Below, in pieces: positions 21,375 through 31,921 of a DNA stretch of 64,000 nucleotides. The notes beneath the pieces were generated by a model. The model saw only the letters and a list, made by a program, of their open reading frames with translations, did not search any database and was not told where the DNA came from. Made by a program: the position numbers and the translations under genes. Source of the stretch: Pyropia yezoensis (lineage: Eukaryota; Rhodophyta; Bangiophyceae; Bangiales; Bangiaceae); assembly GCA_009829735.1 (NCBI GenBank), contig CM020618.1:11995119-12059118 (forward strand), written 5' to 3'. Position 1 is the first letter of the stretch. Every line of letters begins with the position of its first letter.

Positions 21375-21379
21375 AGGCG

Positions 21380-23376
21380 GTGACACAGGGCGACGCACGA
21401 CGACAAGGGAGAAGTCGCAGTCGAGAAGCGGGGACTCGTCGGGATCTGGGGGGCTTTTGTACGCCATTGCCAGGCTGCCGCCACGTGTCTGTAATATTAC
21501 GGAAAGATTTTCCTGACAGGAAATCACGCAGGAAGACCACATGGGGAGGGGGTCGTGTCATACCAGGAAATTTCCATACGTGGCAGAAGGATGCACAACG
21601 CTAGCCCTGTGTTAAAACTTCCGCAGATCAATCGCTCTTGACTGTCGCGGAGCGGGCGGGTCCCTCCCAGCAAACCCTTGTGTGGCAAATCGAGATTGGC
21701 CACCCCTTCCACCCACCACTCGACCCCCCGCACGCTACCCCGGCCGACCGCCTCGAGCACCCCACCCCGCGGGGGGCAGGGTACCCACCCGGCCGGGGGG
21801 GACTCCGGCGGCGCCACCGATGACCGAGGGGCGGGGAGGGTGGCCACCGCCTCCTCAGCGGCCACACCGCGGAGTTGGGTTGGGGGGCGGGGGCACTACC
21901 GCCGCCGCCGCTGCCGCCGCTGCCGCCGCTGCCGCCGCTGCCGCCACCATTTCTGTCACAGACGGAAGCGGAGATGGGCGGCGGGCGGGCGCCGTTGGAA
22001 AACTCGATCGGCTGGGCCTGGAGGGGAGGGAGAGAGGCAGGCGGAGGCGCGAGAGGGCGGCGGCAGCGACGCGGGGACACGCACGGTCGTCAGTGGCGCG
22101 AAGACGGATGGGGATGTGCGTACAATCTTCTGTGGTGACGAGGCAGACGCCGCCCCTGTCGCGGCGACGCCCAGGTTGGGGGAAAGGTCCGTCGGCACGC
22201 TATCAAACACGCCGTGAAGGCGCGTCCACCCACCCCCCGCGTGGGGCACGCTGAGACCCCACGACAGGCACCCCCCTCACAAACGGCAGACTGCCCCCAC
22301 CCCTGCGCTCCCGCCGCGCAAGTTCTTTGACGGCCAGCCGAGGCGACCGTGGCGCCCCTCCATCCCTGCGTGCATCCTCTCTTGGACGGTACCTTCATGA
22401 TGGAAACGGTCATGGCCCTGCCGCCGCCACTCGTGCCCCTCCCACGGCACATCCCGCGGCGGTTGCGAATGCATCGCCGCTCAAGCGGCGGCAGTAGCGG
22501 CAGTAGCAGCGGCAGGGGCAACGAGACTCTTTCGCGAGAAGGCCCATCGTCGTCGGCAGCCGCTTTGGGATCCTCCCACTGGCTGCCGTCCCCTGACACC
22601 AGCGGCCTCCCCAGCCTCGGGCCCCCCCCCCACCCCGCCCTGCGTGGCCGCACCTCGCTCCGTGCTCCTTGCGTCCGCCCACCCCCGCCAGCAGCGTCCC
22701 GCCTCCTCGAATCCAGCACCCGTACCCAGCCCTCAGCGCCAGTCCGACCACGCCAGCAGCCGTCATCCCCAGCCGTCATCAGCCCCCTCCAGGAGGCCTT
22801 CCACACGCCCCCGCTGGCGCTCCCCGCCAAAGCCGCCCATCTGGTCCGCTCATCGCCCGCGCCTCCCGCAGCGCCCGCCGCTCCTCCCCCGCCAGAAGCC
22901 GCCATCCCCCCCGTTGGCAGCCATTACCGTCCGCCACAGCAGGCACCCCGCCAGCACTCTAGTGTCAGATCTCCACCGCCAGCGCCCACCCGCTTCCTCC
23001 TTCTGCCGCCCCCTCCTCCCCGGCAAGCGGTCCCCTCTAGGCGACGGTCGGCCCCCGCTGGCCCGTGGCGGCCAGACCAACGGCCCCCTGCCTCAAGAGG
23101 CCTCCCCTGAACACCCTAGCTCCTCCCTCTGGCCCCCCGGGGGTGGTCCCTCCTGTTGGCATTCTCTCCCGTGGTCGCGGCTGTCGGTCGTCTCCGAGCT
23201 CGGGGACAGCGATGGCAATGGTCTCCCCGATGCTCTCCAGAGAAATCGTCAAAACGCCCTGATCTTCCGACCCGATCGACCGTTTGACGCCACAGAACCC
23301 GCCAAGGCTTGTCGAAGCGTGTTTCGTGCGCCCCGCCACCACCGTCATCGCTGCCTCTCGTGTCAGGTTCCTACAG
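21380..23376. other. Intergenic GC-rich stretch
   Basis: No convincing gene. Open frames occur on both strands but are Pro/Arg/Ser-rich with no domain and overlap each other. A short GCCGCCGCT repeat lies at about 21900-21945. Confidence 0.55.
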
Positions 23377-25071
23377 ATGGGGGGAGACTACCACCCCCCG
23401 CGCGCCCCCCCCCTTCCCCCCTCTCCCTTCGCACCGCGGGTCCCTGACACCCTTTTGACACTGCAGACCACCGCCCTGGACGGCCGCCCCACCCCCCTCC
23501 CCGCCGCCGCCGTCGACGCCCGCCGCATCGCTTTTGGCGGGCCGCCGCCCCACGCCGCCCTCTCCTCCTGGGACGAAGCGACTGCCAACGCCAGGCACTT
23601 CCTCCCTCTCCCCGCCCGGCCCTCCCCACGCCCACCTCTCCCCTCCCTGTCCACCCGCCGTCACGGGTGTCGGCATTCCCGTTGGGTGGCAGCCTCCATG
23701 GCGCCGGCGACGGGCGCCCCCTCAAGGCGCTCCCCCCCCCCTTCCCCATCCGTCGCGGCCGCCGCCACCGCCGCCGCCACCGCCGCCCCGGCGTTGGCAG
23801 CGGCTGGCCCGCGCGGCGGCGGCGGCGGCAGCGGCCGCGGCGCGGGGGGCACCGCGGGTATCCGTGCCAAGGGCGGCTTTGCACCCATCCCCCCGTCGCT
23901 TCCAAGCCGGGAAGGGGCGGCGGCAATGGAGGCGGCGGCGGCGACGGCCGGCGGCGGCAGTGGTGGCGGCCTTGGCGGCAGCACTGGAGGCGGCGGCGGT
24001 GGCGGCGGCGGCGACGGTGGCGGCGGCGGCGACGGTGGCGGCGGCGGCGGCCTTGCCCCCATCCCCGGGGCGGCGTCTTCCCCCTTTTTCTACGTGCCCG
24101 TGCAGATGGCGGCGCCGCTGAGCCGCCCCGCTGCCGACGCGGCGGTGAACTTGCCGCGGGACGCGTCCACCCACCGCACCACCGCTGGTGGTGCCAGTGG
24201 CACTGGAGGTCCCACCACCGCCGCTGTCACCGCGACGGCCACTGCCGCCGCCGCCGCCGCCGCCGCCGCTGTGGCCACCCCCGGCACCCCCGCCGCCTCC
24301 ACCGCCGCCGCCGCCTCCGCGTCTGTTGCCACCACCACCGCCACTGCCGCCGCCACCGCCACCGCTACCGCCGCCGCCCTTTCCATCCCCGCGTGGCCGT
24401 TGGCGGCGGCCCAGGCGGTGGTCACGGCGGTCAGTACGTACGGGTCGGTGGCGCTGGTGGTTGCGACGCGCCCCCGGCGGACGCGGTGGCTGCCCTTCTT
24501 TTCTGACGCCAGTCACAATGACCCCGACCGCATCTACCTGGCACTGGGCGAAAACGCCGCCGCGACGCTATTTGCGGCGGTCGCAGTCGTGCAGTACGCC
24601 TACCACCGGCGGTTACTGCTGGTGGGGGAAGGCGGTCGGGGGGGCGACGCTGGGGGTGGCGGCGTCGGCGGCGTTGGCGGTGGCGGTGGTAGCGCGGGTG
24701 ATGATGGCGGTGGCGGGCGCGGCGGTCGCGGGCCCCCTGCCGAGCCCCGGCCCTCCCACTCGCGGCGGCGGCTGCGGCACACCCCGGCGGGCATCTTGGC
24801 GGCGGTGCTAACCACCGCCGCCCACCGGGGTGCCCCGCGGCTGGCGCGGCGGCTCCTCCCTCCCCCGCCCCCCACGGCTTACCTCGTTTCCGCGGCGGCG
24901 CGCCTTGCGGCGGGCATCTACGTGTGCTTCTTTGCCACCGCCAACATCTGCTCGCGGATGCCCTACTCACGCTTCCACCAGGTCGCCGCGAGTGCTCTGT
25001 TGGTGTGCCTCGCCGGCTATGGCGCCGTCCTCGCCGAGCTGTCCCGCCGCCTGCCCTACACCTACGCTGCC

Positions 25072-25102
<31 letters not shown>

Positions 25103-25475
25103 GGCGGCGGGGCGCGACGGCTGCGGCGGCCGCAGGCGCATCGACGCGCCGCACGGTAGGGGCGGTCAAGGCTGTCGCCGCGGCGGGGCTCGCTGCGGGC
25201 GTTGCGGGCACGTTTGGCTTTTGGTCGGTCCGGCAGGCGTACAAGGTATTTGGGGGGGGGGCGTTGGGGTTGGGGTACACGGCCACGCGCCTACGGCTGA
25301 CGTCGGGGATGGTGGTGGTGGAGTACGTTGCGACCGCCGCGTTTGTGGCGCTCATGGCGGCGGTGGCGGTGGATCTGGCAGACGAGCGCGTCGGGCTGGC
25401 CACCGCCGCTGGCGCCAGCACCGGGCGAGGGGGGGGGGGGGGGGGGGGGGCAAGGCTGCATGCGATGAGGTATGA
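23377..25475 (+). CDS. Polytopic membrane protein, possibly Frag1/DRAM/Sfk1 family
   Basis: Large single-exon frame; candidate ATGs at 23377, 23698 and later. The first roughly 300 residues are Gly/Ala/Pro low complexity. The membrane part starts near 24385: about six hydrophobic segments, including AAAQAVVTAVSTYGSVALVV, then PFFSDASHNDPDRIYLALGE, and later YLVSAAARLAAGIYVCFFAT and VVVEYVATAAFVALMAAVAV. The motif (W)LPFFSDAS...P just after the first segment and the six-helix layout recall Frag1/DRAM/Sfk1 proteins of autophagy, GPI-anchor and lipid biology; this is suggestive only. A 22-G run at 25429-25450 decides the C-terminus. As given, the frame runs on to 26334 across the antisense TPK gene; a one-base length error would end it at 25475 (ACDEV then stop), which I prefer. 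Convergent with TPK. Confidence 0.5.
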
Positions 25476-25680
25476 GAGGCGGCTCGGTGGGTTGGGCGGC
25501 GGCGGCGGCGGCGGGGGGGAAGGAGGCGGGGGGGAAGGAGGCGGGGGGAGGCGCTCAGCGGCTCTGGGCAACCGGCCCATCCGCTGCCGTTGCGTCCCCC
25601 CTCCCCCATCTTCGCTATCCCCCGCGGCCTCTGCGACCGCCCCGCCATCTGACGGCGGCCGACGGCGCACGCGTACCTAT

Positions 25681-27105
25681 TTATTCATTCCCTCCTCCCC
25701 TCGCGTCCCACAACGGCACGTCGAGCGTCACCAGCAGCGGGTCGGTGGTGGTGACCGTCACGGGCCACTGCCGGACGCGGTTGGAGGTGGAGGCGGCGAG
25801 CGCCCGGGCGCCCCCCGCCGCGGAGCCCCCCGCCGCCGCGTCGAGGCGGACGCCCGCCAGGTCCCACACCAGGCCCGCCGTCGTGACCGCCCCGACGGGG
25901 CCGCCCAGCGGCAACAGGCCCACCGTCGGCATGGGCGTTGCCGCCGCAGCGACGGCGTCGGCGTCAGCGGCGGCGGCGGAGGCGGCGGCGGCGGCAGCGA
26001 CGCCTCCCCCACCCCCCTTCCGCGCTGCCGCCACCACCGCGGCGACCGCGGTGGGGGTCACGCCCTCGGCCGTGACGGTGTGGACGCCCGACAGGAGCAC
26101 AAACGTCCACCCCCCCGCGCCCAGCCGGTACACCTGCACGGCAGGGGTGGTGTGGCGGTAGAGCGCGAGGTAGTTGCCCAGGTCGTGGTCGACCCGCCCG
26201 CCGTGGCCACCCACCAGCAGCACCGTCGCTGGGGGGGAACGGCCGTCACTGCCATCGTCTTCAGCGACAGCAGAGGCGGCGGCGGCAGTGGCGGCGGCGC
26301 CGGCCGCAGCGGCGCGGCGGGGCGGCGGGCATGAGTTGCCTCCCTCCGCTGCCCCCCCCCCCCCGGCGGCCAGTGACGCCGCCACCGCCGCCATCCCCTT
26401 GTCCAGGTCTCCCTCGTCCTGGGAGGGCGCGACGGCCAGGGTGCCCGCCGCGGCCACCGCCGCCCGCACGGCGGGGCGGAGGGAGTCGAGGTCCCCCACC
26501 ACCGCCGCCGGCGCCAGCCGCCCCCCCGCCCACGGGCCACCGCCACCGCCGCCGCTGCCGCCGCCATGCCGCGCGTCGTCAGCGGCGGCCGCGTCCCACA
26601 GCGCGTTGGCCCCCCCGTCGGCACACACCAGCCCTCCGCCCGTGACGGCACCGCCGTCATCGTCCCCCCCTGCAGCCCCACCGCCTCCCCCCCCCCCCCC
26701 GTCGCCACGCTCACCTGCGGCGGCGGCGGTGAAGAGGCCGCGGCGGCCAGCCATACAAGCGCCGCCGGCAGCGGGGAGCCCGCCAAGAGGAGCGCGCGGC
26801 ACCGCCGGCGGGCGGCGGGGGGGGGGTGCAGCAGCAACGACGCAAGGGAGTGGTGGCGGCGGAGGAGGGGGACGGGGGGCGGGGGAGGTGCGGGGGCAGA
26901 GGGAGGGGGGGGGGGGGCGACGCCATGGCAGCGGCCGCCGCTGCCGCCTTCGACAGGGGGGGGGGCACTGCCCGCACTCCGGGGAGGGGGGGGCGTGGCG
27001 CCCTGCGCCGGGCGGGATGGGGCGGCGGTGGCCGTGGATGGGGGGGGAAGGGTTGGCGGGAAGGGCGGTGGCGGCGGCGGCGGCGGCAGAGGCAACAAAC
27101 GCCAT
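25681..27105 (-). CDS. TPK1: Thiamin pyrophosphokinase
   Basis: Transfers pyrophosphate from ATP to thiamin to give thiamin pyrophosphate, normally in the cytosol. TPK signatures in order (residues from a frame start at 27111): CADGGANALWD (163-173), VVGDLDSLRP (204-213), QDEGDLDKGM (231-240, matching the usual DxxTDFxK), LLVGGHGGRVDHDLGN (298-313) and TTAGLVWDLAG...STSN (410-444). Several Ala/Gly-rich insertions make it about 1.8 times the usual length. ATG in this frame is at 27103-27105. The usual TPK N-terminal strand seems to lie in another frame (RALLLAGSPLPAALVWLAAA, about 26740-26800), with the two frames meeting at a C run near 26687-26700, so a homopolymer length error, or a start as far up as 27239, is likely. 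Stop at 25681. Confidence 0.88.
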   Translation of the reverse strand: MAFVASAAAAAATALPANPSPPIHGHRRPIPPGAGRHAPPSPECGQCPPPCRRRQRRPLPWRRPPPPSLCPRTSPAPRPPPPPPPLPCVVAAAPPPRRPPAVPRAPLGGLPAAGGACMAGRRGLFTAAAAGERGDGGGGGGGGAAGGDDDGGAVTGGGLVCADGGANALWDAAAADDARHGGGSGGGGGGPWAGGRLAPAAVVGDLDSLRPAVRAAVAAAGTLAVAPSQDEGDLDKGMAAVAASLAAGGGGAAEGGNSCPPPRRAAAAGAAATAAAASAVAEDDGSDGRSPPATVLLVGGHGGRVDHDLGNYLALYRHTTPAVQVYRLGAGGWTFVLLSGVHTVTAEGVTPTAVAAVVAAARKGGGGGVAAAAAASAAAADADAVAAAATPMPTVGLLPLGGPVGAVTTAGLVWDLAGVRLDAAAGGSAAGGARALAASTSNRVRQWPVTVTTTDPLLVTLDVPLWDARGGGNE

Positions 27106-27239
27106 GGACAAAGGTCGTGCAGGGAGAGAGATGCGGGGGGCGGGCGGTTGGGAGGTGGCAGAGTGGGGAAGGCGACGGCGGGGGGTGCGGGGAATGAGGC
27201 GCCATTTCTCGGCAGACGCCGCCGTCGTATATAGCGCAC

Positions 27240-27860
27240 CGGATCAGTGAAGTGGACTCGACCGCCAGTCCCCAGCCTCTGGATCTGAGCCCGCCTGAGT
27301 CACCCTTCAAGATTCTCACGTCGCCGTGTGCTCCTCGTTCATGCGCTCTCTGGGCTACAAATCAGATGAACACACCGCATTGACTGCACAGACGTCAAGG
27401 AGGTGTCGTGCAAGCTGCTGTGGTACTTCGTTTTCCGTACAGAAGGCCGGCGGCTTTGAGACTCCGGTGCAACCAACGGTTCCGCGAGAGCCATGAATAG
27501 CAATGGCCGAGGCGACGTCATGGACCATGTGTGTGACATTCCCCAAGAAAAAACATATGAACGAGGAGCACGTGATGCGGTAAGAAAACACTGCTGTGCA
27601 GCATGCACAGCACAAAGATGCGCAGCTGCGCTGCAGCTCCCGTGCGATGAGCGCCCCGTGTAAATACTCGCGGGAGGACCTGGGGCACACGACTCAATAC
27701 GCAGAATTACACTTCCAGATGCGCATATACCACCCTGACTCAATTGATCACAGATTTTGATGAGAATTCATCACCTTGACTCCATCAGATAGTCATCATC
27801 GACGTCGCGTCAAGCCGTCCTCACCCTCCCTCCAGTCCAGCCGCCCTCTCTCCCCCTTCC
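27240..27860. other. Intergenic region between TPK and PurU
   Basis: Lower GC than its neighbours. Presumably holds the TPK promoter (TPK reads leftward) and the 3' end of PurU. No gene seen. Confidence 0.5.
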
Positions 27861-29369
27861 TCAATCATCGAAGACGACAGTCTTGCAGCCAAAGATGATC
27901 ACCCGGTCATCAAGGTGCCACCGGACGGCACGCGCAAGGACGACGCGCTCGAGGTCGCGGCCCTTTCGCACCAAGTCCGCCACCGAGTCGCGGTGCACGG
28001 CGCGGGTCGTGTCCTGCTCTATTAACGGCCCTTGATCCAAAGCCGCTGTGACGTAGTGCGCCGACGCGCCAATGCGCTTGACCCCCCGCGCGTGCGCCTG
28101 GTGGTACGGCCGCCCCCCAGTAAAGGATGGCAGCAGACCGTGGTGAATGTTGATGACCCGCCCGGCGTGGCGCTCACAAAATCCCGGCGACAGCACCTGC
28201 ATGTACCGAGCGAGGACGACCACGTCCACCCCGCGTTCCGCCATGAGGGCTTCCAGCGCCGCCTCTTGTGCGGCCTTGGCAGCCGCCTTGTCACCATCCG
28301 CGCCCACCTCAATGGGGAGGTGCACAAAGGGGACGTCAAACATGCGCGCCACCGGCTCCAGCACCGCGTGGTTGGACACCACCGCCGCAACGGTGCAGCG
28401 CAGCTCCCCCGACCGCACCCGCATGAGAAGGTCGACGAGGCAGTGGTCGGCGAGGGAGACGAGCAGCACCACCCGCTTGACGACAGACGCGTAGCTCAGC
28501 GTCCACTCCATTTCGTCGCGGGCGGCTAGGTCGGAAAGGGCGCCCTCCACCACTGCCATGTTGGCGGCGCCCACGTGTACTGCGCTGTAGTCAAAGACGA
28601 TGCGCTGGAAGTAGCGGCTGCATGACACGTCTGTAAACTGCTCCGAGGTGAGAATATTACAGCCATAGCCGTAGAGGAGTTGGCCCAGGGACGCCACCAC
28701 CCCCTTCTTATCAGGGCACGAAATAAGGAGCGTACTGAGCTGCGGCGCGGGGGGGGCAGCGGCGGCGGGCTCAGCACGACTGCCTACAACGTTGACGGCC
28801 GCCGAAGGGACCGCGCCGTCTGGTGCCGGCGTCGCGGCCGCTGCCGACGCCGCAGAAGACGCCGCAGCCGCTGCGGAGGGGCGGGCACCGCGGCCACTAC
28901 CGCCGCGGTCGCTGCCACCACCCCACCGCCGCGCCGCGACGGCACGCCACAGTCGGATGCCACAGACGGAGGGCCGCCCGACGCGGCCGACACTGCCGCC
29001 GCTGCCACACCAGCCACCACCGCCTTCGCCGCTGACGTCAGCGCCGGCTGCGGGGGCGCCCACAAACGCCGCCCGTCGGGCGCCGGGGGGCGACAGCGGC
29101 TGCGGGTGGGGCGGCAGGGAAGCGTGGGTAGGCGGGGGGCAGAGGAACGCCGCGCCCGCCATGGAGCGACTGGAACCCCACATGTCAGGGCGGCGACGCG
29201 CGGCGGCGTTGAGGGGGGGGGTGAGGACGGGGGGGTGGACAGGGGCAGGGCAGACAGGTGGGAAGAGAGAAAGGGACGTGAGCGGGTGAACAAGCACGGA
29301 CGTCGGGAGCACTGGCAGCTGTCTGCCGGCTGGCAGACCGCCCGCCCAGGCGATGTGACCACGAGGCAT
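27861..29369 (-). CDS. purU: Formyltetrahydrofolate deformylase (PurU)
   Basis: Hydrolyses 10-formyltetrahydrofolate to formate and tetrahydrofolate, balancing one-carbon units; in plants it is mitochondrial and linked to photorespiration. Of 502 residues, about 1-205 are a Pro/Ala/Arg-rich leader fitting an organellar transit peptide (a second possible start, Met63 at 29183). An ACT domain spans about 211-295 (LSTLLISCPDKKGVVASLGQ). A formyltransferase fold follows at about 298-495 with VSNHAVLEPVA, the catalytic INIHHGLLPSF (Asn407, His409) and SAHYVTAALDQGPLI (Asp445). All active-site residues are present. It ends VVFDD at 27861. Single exon. The TPK gene lies downstream on the same strand, 622 bp away. 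Confidence 0.93.
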   Translation of the reverse strand: MPRGHIAWAGGLPAGRQLPVLPTSVLVHPLTSLSLFPPVCPAPVHPPVLTPPLNAAARRRPDMWGSSRSMAGAAFLCPPPTHASLPPHPQPLSPPGARRAAFVGAPAAGADVSGEGGGGWCGSGGSVGRVGRPSVCGIRLWRAVAARRWGGGSDRGGSGRGARPSAAAAASSAASAAAATPAPDGAVPSAAVNVVGSRAEPAAAAPPAPQLSTLLISCPDKKGVVASLGQLLYGYGCNILTSEQFTDVSCSRYFQRIVFDYSAVHVGAANMAVVEGALSDLAARDEMEWTLSYASVVKRVVLLVSLADHCLVDLLMRVRSGELRCTVAAVVSNHAVLEPVARMFDVPFVHLPIEVGADGDKAAAKAAQEAALEALMAERGVDVVVLARYMQVLSPGFCERHAGRVINIHHGLLPSFTGGRPYHQAHARGVKRIGASAHYVTAALDQGPLIEQDTTRAVHRDSVADLVRKGRDLERVVLARAVRWHLDDRVIIFGCKTVVFDD

Positions 29370-31921
29370 TCGGCGTGAACTTTACAGTTGACCCCCGAGC
29401 ATTTCGTTCCATATCTGCTGATAGTTGGCTTCCATTCTGCCTTCCATACCTGTCCTTACTCCGTTCGGGTTGATGTACAGTAGGTCTGGCGCTCGCCCAA
29501 CGGCGTGCCCCCCCCCACTGTTGGGGTCGCAGGATGGACCGCCATGGAACCTTTGTGCGTGGCAAAGCCCCGCCAGAGCCAGCCCTGGCGCCGAGTAGGC
29601 AGCTCCTCCAATGTGTCAAAGACGCCCTGCTGAGCTGCGCAGCTCGGAAGGCTCATTTTTCAAATACGCTTGGATTGGGTGCGGGTGTGCGGAGAGACTC
29701 TGAGAGGACAACCGTCGTGGTTGGCAGCAATGTCGCTGTGGAGATGCGTGCTGGGTGGATGTCCTCCAATGGGTTCACTTGTGTTGTTGTGCTCTTGTGA
29801 GCGTTCTCGGGGAAGTGCAAGCCGAGTCAATGGAACGGCTCGAGGAAGAGTTCGCGTACCCCTCCCTCTTCCCGCACTCTGCAGGCTTGCTCTTTCCACG
29901 GCAGTAAGGCCGCACACCCATGCCAATCACGTTGCTTCCGCTACAGGCATTGACCGACGGGTTCTCAACGAAGCCGCTCCGCTGAGCTCCTACTAAACTT
30001 TAGGGGTAGCTACCACCCACAACGTGCTGCGGCGCAGGCCCTCAAGACGGAAGAGTCCTTGGGTCGCCATCGACGCGGGCATGGCCCGACCAACTCGGCC
30101 CTGGACATTCAGGTAAGTGTCGCCGAGGACGCCCAGAGCGGGTCATCGCCGCAGAGCAGTAGCGCATATTTCATTCACGAAAGCGTCATTGGACCTCTGT
30201 ATTTGTTCGAACTTGACATATCTGGCGCATGCTTTCGCTTGTATTTGATCAAGCTCAAGTCAAAGTCTGGCATGCCGCGATGGACACGCAGGCCCGTACA
30301 GTAGTCTGGGTAGAGGCTTGCCCGGAGAGGGGGGGCATATGTACTGTGTGAACGGGCCCGGCGGGAGTGGGACGTCGCACCGCCCCGGCGACTGGGGGTG
30401 CCGGTTGCGTGTCCCCGACCAGCCACCCTCCCTGGCCGCCGCACGCCATACACACGGCCTTCTTGCAGAGAAACGTATCGCCCTCTAGCAGAGCGGCGCC
30501 TCCGAGTCAGCAGCGTTGACGCATCGGAGAGGCGGCGCGGCTCGTGCCAGTGTGGGTCGGTGTGCGTGTGTGTGGCTGGCCGAGGCGGGGCAGGCGGTGT
30601 CCCCAGCCGGCCGACGCTGCCCGCTGATGCGCGAGCCGTGGGCAGCGTGGGCCTCCGACAGGCGGCGTCAGCCTCGCTCCCGGCCCTAGCCACCTCCCAC
30701 GTGCCCCTTTCTTAGTGTGGCCCGCGTCTGTGGTCACGGACGGACGAGACAACGTCACCGTCCTCACACGGATGCCGCAGCCCCCTGCAACCGCCGCCGC
30801 TTCGTCGTGTGGTGTCTGGGTGTGTGGGACGTTGTGCGGAAGGGCAGTCAGGACCACAAGCGTCCCGGCGTTCCAGGACGGCAGGACGGGGCCTTGACGG
30901 GTCCTCGGCCATGGGCCACCGACGCGTCGGTCCGCGTCGGCGGCGGCGCAGACCGGCCGCGTGTACGGCCACGTGGGGGTCACGGCGACCGCAAGAATCC
31001 CCCCCTTCCTGCAGCAGGAGGGCCGTGCAGACCGAATCGTCTGGTGAGGGCGAGTGTGGGGCTGACCATGACTCACCCCGAGCGGTGCCGCCTGTCATCG
31101 TCACCTCCGGCAGCCGAGTATGCCCCGGGCCTCGTTTTTCCACTGCAGGGCCCTTTTTCGCATCAGGGCGCCGGCGGGGCTCCCGACCCGCCCCCGCTAC
31201 GTACGCGATCCCTCCCGACGGACAGCTATTCCACCCACCACCCCCCTCAGCCAGCTCGCGACGAGAGTGCAGCGCAGGCTATGGATACGCAACGACCGCG
31301 GGGACCAACCATCCTACCTATAATTGTCTTTATGTATGGATACAGTGCATCTTCCTGTGCAGGGGCGGCGCGGGCGTGGGAGCACCAGCTCCTGTGGCTG
31401 CTCTACAGCAGCCGCTGTGGGCATTGGACTGAAGGCGCGGTTGGTGCGGTATTGGTCCGGCCTGTCGTCGACGTGCGCCCGCTCCACGTAGGATTGTCAA
31501 GGGAGCACCCGCACGCGGGGACTCCCACTCGTCTGCCCGCCCTTGGGCGCACCCGCCCGCTGGGGGGGGCGCCTACCTGGCGCGACGCCCACTGGCGCGC
31601 GCGGGGCCTGCCGGGTTGGGCGAGGAGGTGGGTGCCCCCCCTCCATGTGCTCGCGCGGCGCATCCAGAGGGGGCGGCCCCGCGCCCCGCGCGGGCAGGAC
31701 AGGGGGCATCTGCACGGGGGTGCTTGGCCATCGTGTGCGGGCGCGGGGGCGAGCCCGCCAAAAGAGCCAGACCGACGACGCCGAGCGAGTGCATAAAGGC
31801 GCTCCCGATGCGTGCGTCGACGCACCCGCCGTCCAGCACGCGGACAGAGCTACCCGCAGCAGCGACTTGGACTTGGCCGCGAGGACCCCGCCCTGGTCCA
31901 TCCCGCAGCCCACACCCAGCC
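29370..31921. other. Intergenic region between PurU and the Hint gene
   Basis: The two genes diverge from here, so promoters for both are expected. Several short open frames lack domains or consistent codon bias. No tRNA, repeat or mobile element was recognised. Confidence 0.5.

Noticed and set aside
22090-23110. Overlapping frames on both strands in the 21.4-23.4 kb gap
   Set aside because: No motifs, Pro/Ser/Arg or Gly/Arg low complexity, no agreement between candidate starts.
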